Shown here in pieces: positions 41,908 through 50,783 of a stretch of DNA of 64,000 nt; the stretch's first letter is position 1; each line of letters begins with the position of its first letter. The notes under the pieces are model-generated. The model had not been told where the DNA came from and searched no databases. It saw only the letters and a program-made list of their open reading frames with translations. Source of the stretch: Pseudomonas sp. GD04091 (GTDB taxonomy: Bacteria > Pseudomonadota > Gammaproteobacteria > Pseudomonadales > Pseudomonadaceae); assembly GCF_029836165.1 (NCBI RefSeq), contig NZ_JAOEBG010000013.1:80908-144907 (forward strand), written 5' to 3'. The translations under genes and the position numbers were made by a program.

Positions 41908-42090
41908 ATGGCCACCGTCCAAATCATGTCCGTCGTCGGCAGCGCCGTCCCCCGCGAACTGCGTCAGCAAGGCCTGCTGGCATGCTGGTACCTGATGCGC
42001 AATGGCGAGGCCATCAGCGGCCCGCTCACTTCTCGCGCCTCGGCACAGCATATGGCCGAACACCTGAGCACCTGCGCGCTGCTGGCCTGA
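41908..42090 (+). CDS. Small 60-residue protein, unknown function
   Basis: A short cytoplasmic frame beginning MATVQIMSVVGSAVPRELR and ending HMAEHLSTCALLA. GGAG precedes the ATG and a clear terminator follows 44 bases after the stop. Codon use matches the genome. No family is recognised; the pattern LMRNGEAISGPLTSRASAQ suggests a small ligand- or nucleic-acid-binding fold, not proven. Confidence 0.6.
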   Translation: MATVQIMSVVGSAVPRELRQQGLLACWYLMRNGEAISGPLTSRASAQHMAEHLSTCALLA

Positions 42091-42133
42091 ACCGAATCTG
42101 TTGTCATGCGTTGCTCCCTTAACGCGCTTTGTC

Positions 42134-42160
42134 GCCCGCCTTCATGGCGGGCTTTTTTTT
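42134..42160 (+). terminator. Rho-independent terminator
   Basis: GCCCGCC (42134-42140) pairs with GGCGGGC (42146-42152) and is followed by eight T. It ends the transcript of the 60-residue gene. Confidence 0.92.
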
Positions 42161-42253
42161 GCCTCACGGGCACTGCGCGGGGCTCAAGCCAGCGGTGCGG
42201 CTGCCGATGTCCTGAAACCTCGAGGCACGCAATCACAAGGAGCGTTCGACACG

Positions 42254-42853
42254 ATGATTCTGGTAGTGGAAGGCATTAGCGCCAGCGGCAAGACCACCTG
42301 GTGCGCGCGGCATGCAGGCCGACAGGTGATCGCCGAACATGGGCGCCTGAAGAACGCACCTGACCGAACGGCGGACGCCGTCGGCGCAGCGAGGTTCTGG
42401 GCGCAGCGCAACGTCGATCGCTGGCAGGCAGCACTGGCCATGGAACATGCCACTTCGCTGGCGGTGTGCGACAGCGACCCGCTCAAACTCCACTACATCT
42501 GGACCCTCTGGCAGATCGGTGAAGCCAGCGAACACGACTGGCTCACCGAGTTGCAGGCCACCCGCGAAACCATCGCGCAAGGGCGCATCGGCTTTGCCGA
42601 CTGCTACCTCGTCAGCCGTATCGCCCCACAGCTCGCCCGTGAGCGCGCCAACGCCGACACGACCCGTCGTCGGAGCAGATTCGAACTTCACGTACGCCTG
42701 CAGCCCGCGTTGCTGAAATGGTACTCGGCCCTGGAGCAGGCGCTGCCCGGCCGGGTACGGTTCGAGCTGCCCGCACAGATGCCCGCCGCGCCAAGGCTCG
42801 ACGGGCGCTATTCGCTCGAAGCATTCGACCAGATGATCGCATCGCTCGCCTAG
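42254..42853 (+). CDS. P-loop NTPase/kinase-like protein
   Basis: A 199-residue protein with a Walker A near residue 7 (EGISASGKTTW), typical of small nucleoside or metabolite kinases and RNA-modifying kinases. A possible lid/second motif is CDSDPLKLHYIWTLW. It lacks other signature motifs I can name. The phosphoryl acceptor is unknown. It stands alone downstream of a terminator. Confidence 0.7.
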   Translation: MILVVEGISASGKTTWCARHAGRQVIAEHGRLKNAPDRTADAVGAARFWAQRNVDRWQAALAMEHATSLAVCDSDPLKLHYIWTLWQIGEASEHDWLTELQATRETIAQGRIGFADCYLVSRIAPQLARERANADTTRRRSRFELHVRLQPALLKWYSALEQALPGRVRFELPAQMPAAPRLDGRYSLEAFDQMIASLA

Positions 42854-43252
42854 CGCGTTCAGCTCTCCAACTGTCGCTGCAAGCACGCGCGGGCTCGAAC
42901 ATTGCCTGGTGACACCGGCCAGTGACGCCCGCGCCGCCAAAGTGAGGCTCTCCCCGCGCAGGACTTATCGATGACGACTCAAGGCAATGACTGAACAGTC
43001 ACGAAACACCCACTCCGTACTGCCGACTTCGAAGACTTTCACGCGACAAAAAGTTAACGAATATCGACATCATCAAATTAAAAATTGATAAATATCGGCC
43101 GCCCCTATACTTATCCGATTCATAGCCCTTCCTTCACACAGAGCCTTGAATCCAATAGCAAAACGCCGCCACCGACCCATTAATTCAAAGCAAGATACCG
43201 CCACCCCGCTCTATTGCTCAGCAGTACCGGTTTATATACACAGGACGATTTC
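42854..43252. other. Gene-free AT-rich stretch upstream of the GGDEF gene
   Basis: I find no supported gene in these 399 bases. It is markedly more AT-rich than the rest, especially 43030-43110, and has partly symmetric ATATCG/TTGATAAATATCGG segments that could be promoter or operator DNA for the diguanylate cyclase. I see no IS end or tRNA. Confidence 0.5.
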
Positions 43253-44659
43253 ATGAGCATATCTGAGCCGTTATCTCCCCGCGTGCGGAGCAAGTGGATG
43301 CTCCCCGTGATTTTCTTCACCCTCTCCCTGGTACCGACTCTCGCCATTGTCCTGGCATTCGAAGACTCCTACGGAAAAATCCGCTCAGGCAGGAGCCATC
43401 AAGCTGCCGATCACTTTGCCCACGCGGTCGAGCGCTCATTGACCCATGCCCTGAATGCGGCCTACGGCCTGGGTGCGGCCGTGCGGCACCACGACGGCCG
43501 GCTTGATGATTTCGCGGAGCTCTCAACGTATATCGTTCCCCACCCAGACCGCCTTTACGCCCTGGCGCTCGCGCCAGACGGCAACATCACCCAGACCGCC
43601 CCGATCAACCGACAGATACTGGCGGACAGCAGCGACTTTTCGACGCTGTTCGGCCAGCACAATCGAAAGATGGAGATGGCCGACCTCCCTGCGGACCGGG
43701 TCACGTTCAAGGGGCCGCTGCGCCTGGGGGATGGCTCGCTGGGAGCTGTCGGCGTGATCCCGATCTTCATAGGCAAACACGCGGCGGACAAGAAGTTCTG
43801 GGGGCTGTCGGTGGTCGCCATTCATCTGGACAGCGCACTGCTGGAAGCAGAGTTAGAGAGCATTGGCAAACTCGGTTATCGCTACAAGTTGTCAGGCCTG
43901 AATCCGATCACGGGAAATCTGGAAACCCTGCTCGGCGGCACGATCGCCGAAGACGACCCGCAGCCTGTGATTCAGCGCCCCATCGAAGGAACGGCACTAT
44001 GGCTCAGCGTGATCTGTGTCGATCGACCCGGCTATGCAGGGCTGATCATGGCCATTGCCATGGCCTTGCTGATCTGTTGCCTGATTGCCTGGTCGTGCTA
44101 TACCCGGCTGCAATTGATCGATCAGAAAAAGGAACTGAAGAACTTCGCGTCATTCGATACCCTCACGGGGCTGCCCAATCGCCGCTTACTGATGACGCAA
44201 TTACAAACGACGTTGGAACAGGCCGATCAATATCAACGTAAAGTTGCCGTTTCCTATATAGACCTGGATGGCTTGAAGCAGATAAACGACAACTGCGGTC
44301 ACGCGGCCGGCGACCAAGTACTGGTCGAATGCTCCCAGCGCATACAACAGTGCCTGCGGCCCAGCGACACACTGGCGCGCGTAGGCGGCGACGAGTTCAT
44401 CCTGGTCCTGGCCAACCTGCGCCACGAGCACGAAGCCGACACCGTGCTGCAGCGGGTCATCGAAGCGGCCAACATCGACTTCTGTTTCGACGGCACCGGG
44501 GCGAGCATTTCGGCCAGCGTCGGCACAGCGTTCTTCGATACCCATGGCAAACGAATCGACGAGCTGCTCACCCAGGCCGACAACGCCATGTACCTGGCCA
44601 AGAAAAGTGGAAAGAATCGACGGGTGGTGGCGCCGGTTCAGCAGGCCGACAACTGTTGA
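43253..44659 (+). CDS. CHASE-type sensor diguanylate cyclase (GGDEF)
   Basis: A 468-residue inner-membrane protein. TM1 is near residues 15-35 (MLPVIFFTLSLVPTLAIVLA), followed by a periplasmic sensory domain of about 210 residues of CHASE-like type, TM2 near 267-287 and a C-terminal GGDEF domain. The active site is RVGGDEFILVL and the RPSD five residues upstream is an intact inhibitory I-site, so it should make c-di-GMP and be product-inhibited. The ligand is unknown. The ATG MSISEP was preferred over 43214. Confidence 0.9.
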   Translation: MSISEPLSPRVRSKWMLPVIFFTLSLVPTLAIVLAFEDSYGKIRSGRSHQAADHFAHAVERSLTHALNAAYGLGAAVRHHDGRLDDFAELSTYIVPHPDRLYALALAPDGNITQTAPINRQILADSSDFSTLFGQHNRKMEMADLPADRVTFKGPLRLGDGSLGAVGVIPIFIGKHAADKKFWGLSVVAIHLDSALLEAELESIGKLGYRYKLSGLNPITGNLETLLGGTIAEDDPQPVIQRPIEGTALWLSVICVDRPGYAGLIMAIAMALLICCLIAWSCYTRLQLIDQKKELKNFASFDTLTGLPNRRLLMTQLQTTLEQADQYQRKVAVSYIDLDGLKQINDNCGHAAGDQVLVECSQRIQQCLRPSDTLARVGGDEFILVLANLRHEHEADTVLQRVIEAANIDFCFDGTGASISASVGTAFFDTHGKRIDELLTQADNAMYLAKKSGKNRRVVAPVQQADNC

Positions 44660-44710
44660 CATACCGACCGGCTGGCACCCCACCTGATATAGACATGAAA
44701 AGGATGCGCA

Positions 44711-45361
44711 GTGAAATCACTCGATACACCTGTTAAACGCGTCGGCGCCCTGATACTGGCGTTCGGTATTGTGCTCTCGGCAATCGCGGCGATTCAGATA
44801 CTTGGCGACACTTACGCCAAACGACACTTCGTTGGCGTATGGCTCGAATCCGTGTTTTTCGAAAAATATTCGTTCCGCAAGTTTCCGCTGGCGTCCTATG
44901 CAACATGGATAACCTTGATCGGCCTGCTCTTCTCTTTCTGGTACGAGGCCACCGTCAAACGGTTATGGGCATGGGTCGCCACGGGAAGTCTCCCGCCCAG
45001 GGCGCCCGGGTCATCCCGACGAATACGCTTCAAGGACGCCAGCAGCGCACTGGAACATGCCTGCAAGCATGCGCCCGGCACGCTATTGCCAGGCCAGATC
45101 ACCCCGTGCCTGGTCATCTGCGCCAACAGCTCTGGCCAATCGCTCGGGCTGGCGGTGATCGACATCCCGACGAGCGACGGCCCCAAACGGACAACCGCGG
45201 CCTTCACCAGCAATGTGCTCCCCAGCGACATCATCGGCCGCCTCTGCGCAGCGCGCGTCGGCCCCGCGGATCCCGAGACCGGGGTACCGTCGCACCTGAT
45301 TTGCGGCGAGTTCTCGCTGACCTGGCGAGACGGTGCCTGGCAGATGAGGCACCAGCTGTAA
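44711..45361 (+). CDS. Two-span membrane protein, unknown function
   Basis: A 216-residue protein starting with GTG (AAGGAT upstream). Two hydrophobic segments (VGALILAFGIVLSAIAAIQIL and LASYATWITLIGLLFSFWY) are followed by a soluble domain of about 135 residues. It starts 51 bases after the diguanylate cyclase and may be its partner in one transcript. No family is recognised. Confidence 0.7.
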   Translation: MKSLDTPVKRVGALILAFGIVLSAIAAIQILGDTYAKRHFVGVWLESVFFEKYSFRKFPLASYATWITLIGLLFSFWYEATVKRLWAWVATGSLPPRAPGSSRRIRFKDASSALEHACKHAPGTLLPGQITPCLVICANSSGQSLGLAVIDIPTSDGPKRTTAAFTSNVLPSDIIGRLCAARVGPADPETGVPSHLICGEFSLTWRDGAWQMRHQL

Positions 45362-45575
45362 ACGCCCATTCAAGCCCGTGTCGACGGGCGCTGAACGCTT
45401 GCGAAAAGCGGCGCCGAGCAACGGCAGGAGCGGGCTCGGGATTAAATTTCCTTCACCTTGCGCCCTTTGGATATAAGGCATTCGACAGCCGTTGCACCAT
45501 ACTCCAGAATGCATCGGTTCTTTGGGGGAAACCCTTGCACAGCCAACGACATACCAACATTTAGTGAGCCTCAAC

Positions 45576-46502
45576 GTGAAAACTTCCCTGTCCATCCTCA
45601 GCCTGCTGCTGTTGCTCACAGGTACCGCGACCCTCCCGTCGACCGCTGCTGCACAACCCCAGGCGACGGTCCAGCGCGACCCTAGCAAACTGCACCTGGC
45701 CTCCGGCAGCGCCCTGCTGATCGACCTCAACACCAACCAGGAGCTGTATTCCAGCCACGCCGATCGCGTGCGCCCCATCGCCTCGGTCACCAAGTTGATG
45801 ACCGCGATGGTCGTGCTCGACGCCAAGCTGCCCATGGACGAAATGCTCACCATGACCATCGCCAACAATCCGGAGATGAAGGGCGTGTACTCGCGGGTGC
45901 GCCTGGGCAGCGAGCTGAACCGGCGCGAGACCTTGCTGATCACCCTGATGTCGTCGGAGAACCGCGCGGCCAACTCTCTGGCCAACCACTACCCGGGCGG
46001 CTACGGCGCATTCATCAAGGCGATGAACGCCAAGGCGCGCAGCCTGGGCATGAGCCACACGCGCTATGTCGAGCCGACCGGCCTGTCGACCCTGAACGTG
46101 TCCACCGCCCATGACCTGGCCAAACTGCTCATGGCCTCGCGCAAGTACCCAATGCTCAGCGAACTGTCGACCACTGCGGAAAAGACCGTGGCGTTCCGCA
46201 AGCCCAACTACACCCTGGGTTTTCGCAACACCGACCACCTGGTCAACAAGAGCAACTGGGATATCAAGCTGACCAAGACCGGCTTCACCAATGAAGCTGG
46301 GCACTGCCTGGTGCTGCTGACGAAGATGGACAACCGCCCGGTGGCGATGGTGATCCTGGACGCCTTCGGCAAATACACCCACTTCGCCGATGCCAGCCGC
46401 ATGCGCCAGTGGCTGGAGACCGGCAGCGCCAAACCGGCGCCGGCGGTGACGATGCAGTACAAGAGCGAGCGACAGAACCGCGCGCGCCTGGCCCAGGACT
46501 GA
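45576..46502 (+). CDS. pbpG: D-alanyl-D-alanine endopeptidase (PBP7)
   Basis: A 308-residue penicillin-binding protein, exported (signal VKTSLSILSLLLLLTGTATL). The active-site SxxK is in IASVTKLMTAMVVLD, SxN in LMSSENRAANSLA, and KTG in KLTKTGFTNEAGHCL. It cleaves peptidoglycan crosslinks. I took the GTG at 45576 because it begins the signal peptide; the ATG at 45492 would add 28 unlikely residues. Confidence 0.92.
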   Translation: MKTSLSILSLLLLLTGTATLPSTAAAQPQATVQRDPSKLHLASGSALLIDLNTNQELYSSHADRVRPIASVTKLMTAMVVLDAKLPMDEMLTMTIANNPEMKGVYSRVRLGSELNRRETLLITLMSSENRAANSLANHYPGGYGAFIKAMNAKARSLGMSHTRYVEPTGLSTLNVSTAHDLAKLLMASRKYPMLSELSTTAEKTVAFRKPNYTLGFRNTDHLVNKSNWDIKLTKTGFTNEAGHCLVLLTKMDNRPVAMVILDAFGKYTHFADASRMRQWLETGSAKPAPAVTMQYKSERQNRARLAQD

Positions 46503-46547
46503 GGCCAGCCTGCCGGGGCCGCCTGACGGCCCCGGTACAGCCCAGGC

Positions 46548-46985
46548 TCAGGCGTGGGTGTCGACCGAGCCGCCAGCCGTGCTGCCACCCGCTTCGCTGA
46601 GCGCCTGCAGCAGCTGACCGGTCGCGGCCAGGATCAAGCCGTTGAGCGTGGCGATGCTGGCCTGCTTGGCCTGGACCGCCGCCAGCTTCGTTGGGTCATC
46701 CTTGGCCTGCTCCTGCAGCTGGGCCAACTGCTTCTGTTCCTGTTCCAGCTGCTTCTGCAAGCGCTTGATCTGCTCGCGCAGCTCCTTGACGCTCGGCGGC
46801 TCGTCGCTCTTGAGGTCTTCAAGCTCCTTTGGCTTGCTGTCCTGGGCCTTGAACACATCACCCTTGAACACCAGGCCGCCCTGCTCGTTGACCTCGGGCT
46901 TGCCCGGCTGCGCCGCGGTCGCCGACGGTTGGGCAGCCCCGGCCAGGGTCGGGATATTGATGTTGGCGGTGGTTATTCCAACCAT
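46548..46985 (-). CDS. Coiled-coil protein, unknown function
   Basis: A 145-residue protein with a low-complexity N-terminus (GAAQPSATAAQPGKPEV) and a long central coiled coil (VKELREQIKRLQKQLEQEQK onward, about 45 residues), then a C-terminal hydrophobic helix ATLNGLILAATGQLLQAL. GGAAGG precedes the ATG. There is no signal peptide. It is divergent from pvdM and its start is 80 bases from the pvdM PvdS box, so it may share regulatory DNA. Confidence 0.68.
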   Translation of the reverse strand: MVGITTANINIPTLAGAAQPSATAAQPGKPEVNEQGGLVFKGDVFKAQDSKPKELEDLKSDEPPSVKELREQIKRLQKQLEQEQKQLAQLQEQAKDDPTKLAAVQAKQASIATLNGLILAATGQLLQALSEAGGSTAGGSVDTHA

Positions 46986-47064
46986 TGCGAACCTTCCTTG
47001 AAATGGACTTTTACACAACCGGCTATCGGCCGGTCCGCACGGATCTTGAATGCCGCCTCGCGGA

Positions 47065-47088
47065 TAAATTTGCCCCCCTGCCATTCGT
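47065..47088 (+). promoter_or_regulatory. PvdS-type iron-starvation box ahead of pvdM
   Basis: TAAAT (47065-47069), a 16-base spacer and CGT (47086-47088). It lies 71 bases before the pvdM start and would direct PvdS sigma factor to the pvdMNO operon under iron limitation. Confidence 0.8.
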
Positions 47089-47158
47089 CCACCTGATACC
47101 CGAGCCCTGCCCGCGCATGCCGGCAGGCCGATCCGATCAGCCCCGCAACGAGATGGCA

Positions 47159-48505
47159 ATGACCAAGACCCGTTCCCGCAAAGCCCTGTACATCGGCCTG
47201 CCCCTGGCCCTGGCGGTCGCCCTGGGGAGTGCCGCCGGTTATTTCTACTGGCAGCGCCTGGAAGCCGGCTACCCGCACAAGATCGTCGAGCAGGCCAATG
47301 CGCTGCACGAGCACATGCTGTCCTTCGACAGCCACATCACCGTGCCGCTGGACCTGGGCAGCGCCGGCAACGAAATCGACAAGGACGGCAGCGGCCAGTT
47401 CGACCTGGCCAAGGCCGGCAAAGGCCGGCTGTCGGGCGCCGCACTGACCATCTTCGGCTGGCCGGAGATCTGGAACGGCGACAACGCCCCCCATCGCCCC
47501 ACCCCGGGCTTCGTCGACGCGGCGCGGCAAGAACAGGAAGTACGCTACAAGATCATCAGCGCCATGGTGCGCGATTTCCCCAACCAGGTCGGCATCGCCT
47601 ATACCCCCGACGACTTCCGCCGCCTCAACGGCGAAGGCAAGTTCGCCGTCTTCATCAGCATGCTCAACGCCTACCCGCTCGGCCATGACCTGGCGCAACT
47701 GGACCTGTGGGCCGCGCGCGGCATGCGCATGTTCGGTTTCAGCTACACCGGCAACAACGACTGGGCCGACTCCTCGCGGCCGCTGCCGTTCTTCAACGAC
47801 ACCGCCGATGCCCTCGGCGGCCTGTCGCCCCTCGGCGAGCAGGCGGTCAAGCGCCTCAACGACCTGGGGGTGATCATCGACGTGTCACAGATGTCCACCC
47901 TGGCCCTGGAAGACGTCGCCCGCCTCTCCCGCGCGCCGATCGTCGCCTCGCACTCGGCGCCCAGGGCGCTGGTGGACATCCCGCGCAACCTGTCGGACAA
48001 GGAGATGCAACTGATCAAGGACAGTGGCGGCGTGATCCAGGTGGTCGGCTTCGGCCAGTACCTCAAGCCGCTGAGCAAGCCGGTGCTGGACAAGCTCGAG
48101 GCCTTGCGCGTGCGCTTCGATCTGCAACCGCTGCAGGGCCTGGCCAATGCCCTGATGCCGGGCGACGCGATCATCGCCATCTGGCCCGAGTCGCGCTTCG
48201 GCGAGTATGCAAGTTCGCTGTACGGCATCCTTGAAGAAGAGCCCAAGGCCACCCTCAAGCAATACGTCGACGCCATCGACTACACGGTGAAGAAGGTCGG
48301 CATCGACCATGTCGGCATCAGCTCGGACTTCAACGACGGCGGCGGCCTGGACGGCTGGAAGGACGTCAGCGAAATCCGCAACGTCACCGCCGAACTGTTG
48401 ACCCGCGGCTACAGCGAAACGGACATCGCGAAGCTCTGGGCCGGCAATTTCCTGCGTGCCTGGGAACAGGTGCAGAAATCCGCCCGCCCCGTCGCCACTC
48501 GCTGA
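47159..48505 (+). CDS. pvdM: Pyoverdine maturation dipeptidase-like protein PvdM
   Basis: A 448-residue protein with an N-terminal membrane/signal segment (LYIGLPLALAVALGSAAGYF) and a renal-dipeptidase-type TIM barrel. Seen are MLSFDSHITVPLDLG, the SHSAPRALVDIPRNLSDKE family motif and DHVGISSDFNDGGGL. PvdM acts in the periplasm during pyoverdine maturation, upstream of the tyrosinase PvdP; its reaction is not established. The first motif reads HIT where dipeptidases have HxD, so one metal ligand may be missing. The start could be two codons earlier (47153). Confidence 0.88.
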   Translation: MTKTRSRKALYIGLPLALAVALGSAAGYFYWQRLEAGYPHKIVEQANALHEHMLSFDSHITVPLDLGSAGNEIDKDGSGQFDLAKAGKGRLSGAALTIFGWPEIWNGDNAPHRPTPGFVDAARQEQEVRYKIISAMVRDFPNQVGIAYTPDDFRRLNGEGKFAVFISMLNAYPLGHDLAQLDLWAARGMRMFGFSYTGNNDWADSSRPLPFFNDTADALGGLSPLGEQAVKRLNDLGVIIDVSQMSTLALEDVARLSRAPIVASHSAPRALVDIPRNLSDKEMQLIKDSGGVIQVVGFGQYLKPLSKPVLDKLEALRVRFDLQPLQGLANALMPGDAIIAIWPESRFGEYASSLYGILEEEPKATLKQYVDAIDYTVKKVGIDHVGISSDFNDGGGLDGWKDVSEIRNVTAELLTRGYSETDIAKLWAGNFLRAWEQVQKSARPVATR

Positions 48506-48519
48506 TCAAGGCCCCCTAC

Positions 48520-49791
48520 ATGAGCAACCGCCGTACCTTTTTGAAACAGGCCGGCCTGCTGGCCGCCAGCCTGCCGCTGCTGCCGCAGGCCCTGGCCCAG
48601 AGCGCAAAGCCACTGACCGGCGCCGACAAGTGGCGCCACCTGCGCGAGCTGTTCCCGCTGGACCCACAGGTCGCGCATTTCGCCAATTTCCTGGTCACTG
48701 CCCATCCGCGCCCGGTGCAGGACGCCATCGACCGTCACCGCGCCGACCTCGACCGCAACCCCGCCGCGCTGATGGACTGGGAAAGCCAGTACGAATGGCA
48801 ACGCGAGGACGAGGTGCGTGACTGGGCCGCTCGCTATCTGGAGGTCGGCCAGCGCCAGATCGCCCTGACCGGCAGCACCACCGAAGGCCTGGCGATGATC
48901 TACGGTGGCCTCAAGGTCGGTGCCGGGCAGGAGATCCTGATTACCGAGCACGAACACTATTCCGCGCAGAAGGCGCTGGAGTTCCGCAACCAGCGCCAGG
49001 GCACCGCGGTGCGCCAGATCCGCCTGTTCGACGACCCCTGAACGGTGTCCACCGACCAGGTGCTGAGCACCATCGACAAGGCCATCAAGCCGCACACCCG
49101 GGTACTGGGCATGACCTGGGTGCACTCCGGCAGCGGCGTCAAGCTGCCGGTGGGCGAGATCGGCGAATTGGTGCGCCGGCACAACCGCGAGCGCAGTGAA
49201 ACCGAACGCATCCTCTACGTGGTCGACGGCGTGCACGGTTTCGGTGTCGAGAATGCGCGCTTCGCCGACTTCAACTGCGACTACTTCATCGCCGGCACCC
49301 ACAAGTGGATGTTCGGCCCACGCGGCACCGGGATCATCTGCGCCGCGTCCACCGGCATGGAACACCTGGTGCCCACTGTCGCCACCTTCTCCCGGGACGA
49401 GGACTTCGCCACCATCATGACTCCCGGGGGCTACCACGCCTTCGAGCATCGCTGGGCCGCCGGCGAAGCCTTCAAGCTGCACCTGCAGCTGGGCAAGGCC
49501 GACGTGCAGCAACGCATCCACCAGCTCAACACCCTGCTCAAGGAACGCCTGGCCGAACACCGCCAGATCCAGCTGGTGACCCCGCGCGCCGAGCAGTTTT
49601 CGGCAGGCTTCACCTTCTTGCGCATCAAGGACCGCGACGCCGACGCCGTCGCCGCCCACCTCACCGCCAACAAGGTGATGTGCGACGCCGTGTACCGCGA
49701 CGTCGGTCCGGTGATCCGCCTGGCGCCGAGCCTGCTCAACGACGAGCAGCAGATCGATCGGGCCATGACCCTCATTACCCAGCAACTTTGA
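48520..49791 (+). pseudogene. pvdN: pvdN with an in-frame TGA at codon 174
   Basis: This reads as one PvdN homologue of 423 codons plus stop, the family length, except that codon 174 (49039-49041) is TGA. Before it: twin-arginine signal MSNRRTFLKQAGLLAASLPL and the N-terminal half with LTGSTTEGLAMIYGG. After it, in the same frame: GMTWVHSGSGVKLPVGEI, the PLP lysine in AGTHKWMFGPRGTGII and the C-terminus. The flanking DIRLFDDP / TVSTDQVLS joins smoothly, so no bases seem lost. PvdN is the periplasmic PLP enzyme that converts the pyoverdine glutamate side chain to succinamide. The truncated product would lack the cofactor lysine. Confidence 0.88.
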
Positions 49792-49806
49792 ACAAGGCAT
49801 CCCCCC

Positions 49807-50667
49807 ATGAGCGCATCTCTGCACCGCCTCACCCTGGCCGCCGTGCTGGCCGCCTGCAGCCTGCCGGCCCTGGCCGCGCAACCCTCCGACAAACCCGGCA
49901 CGGTGTTCCGCGACTGCGCCAAGACCTGCCCGGAAATGGTCGTGCTGCCCGCCGGCACCTTCACCATGGGCACTCCGCCCGACGAGATGGGGCGCCAGGA
50001 CGACGAAGGCCCTCAGCATCCGGTGACCTTCGCCAAGCCGTTCGCCATCAGCCGCTTCCAGATCACCGCCGGTGAGTGGGCCGACTACCAGAAGGCCACC
50101 GGCATCGTCATCGCCGACGGCGACGATCGCCCGGGTCGACGCTGCACCAACAGCAAGCCCAGCTACAAGCAGGGCCCGCGCCAGCCGGCGGTGTGCATGA
50201 GCTACGACGACATCGAAGCCTATGTGGCGTGGCTGTCGAAGAAGACCGGCAAGCACTACGCCATGGTCAGCGAAGCCCAGCGCGAGTACGCCGCGCGCGG
50301 CGGCAGCACCGGCATGTTCCCGTTCGAGCCGGATGCCAACCTCGAGATCAGCAAGAACGCCAACGTCTATGGCCCCAAGGACGGCTTCAGCTACAGCTCG
50401 CCAGTGGGCAGCTTCCCACCCAACGCCTTCGGCGTGTACGACATGCACGGCAACGTCTACGAGTGGGTCGCCGACTGCTACCACGACAGCTATGTCGGCG
50501 CCCCGGCCGATGGCAGCGCCTGGAAGGAAGCCGGCTGCCGGCAGATCTCGATCCGCGGCAACGACTGGGGTGAGGCACCGATCTTCTCGCGCTCGGGCAA
50601 CCGCAACACCACGGTGCGCGACGACCGTGGCGACTGGATCGGATTGCGCGTGGTCCGCGAGCTGTAA
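49807..50667 (+). CDS. pvdO: Pyoverdine maturation protein PvdO (FGE-sulfatase fold)
   Basis: A 286-residue periplasmic protein: signal ending in ALAA, then the formylglycine-generating-enzyme/sulfatase-modifying fold (PAGTFTMGTPPDEMG, AISRFQITAGEWADYQKATG, NAFGVYDMHGNVYEWVADC, the C-terminal NRNTTVRDDRGDWIGLRVV). PvdO completes the oxidation of dihydropyoverdine to the fluorescent chromophore. It starts 15 bases after the pvdN stop and is in the pvdMNO operon. Confidence 0.92.
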   Translation: MSASLHRLTLAAVLAACSLPALAAQPSDKPGTVFRDCAKTCPEMVVLPAGTFTMGTPPDEMGRQDDEGPQHPVTFAKPFAISRFQITAGEWADYQKATGIVIADGDDRPGRRCTNSKPSYKQGPRQPAVCMSYDDIEAYVAWLSKKTGKHYAMVSEAQREYAARGGSTGMFPFEPDANLEISKNANVYGPKDGFSYSSPVGSFPPNAFGVYDMHGNVYEWVADCYHDSYVGAPADGSAWKEAGCRQISIRGNDWGEAPIFSRSGNRNTTVRDDRGDWIGLRVVREL

Positions 50668-50682
50668 AGCGCCCGACGGCGG

Positions 50683-50706
50683 TAAATTCTCCGCCAGCCG
50701 GCTCGT
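50683..50706 (+). promoter_or_regulatory. PvdS-type iron-starvation box ahead of pvdA
   Basis: TAAAT (50683-50687), a 16-base spacer and CGT (50704-50706), 16 bases after the pvdO stop and 77 bases before pvdA. It gives pvdA-pvdE its own iron-regulated promoter. Confidence 0.8.
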
Positions 50707-50783
50707 TCCTATCGGTGTACTTGCGCAGGACACGGGGCGCCTTTCAGCGGCGCCCCCACTCGACCATCCAAGGAACCGCAACC

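Noticed and set aside
45445..45468. TAAAT upstream of pbpG as a PvdS box
   Set aside because: The second element at the right spacing reads CCT instead of CGT, and the gene is a cell-wall enzyme with no iron link.
49039..49041. Reading the pvdN TGA as selenocysteine
   Set aside because: The position is not a catalytic cysteine site in the PLP enzyme family, no clear SECIS-like hairpin was apparent downstream, and PvdN is not a known selenoprotein. A nonsense mutation or base error is simpler.
48409..50781. 790-codon frame opposite pvdM-pvdN-pvdO
   Set aside because: It is an antisense shadow of clearly identified genes with high third-position GC; the product has no recognisable domain.
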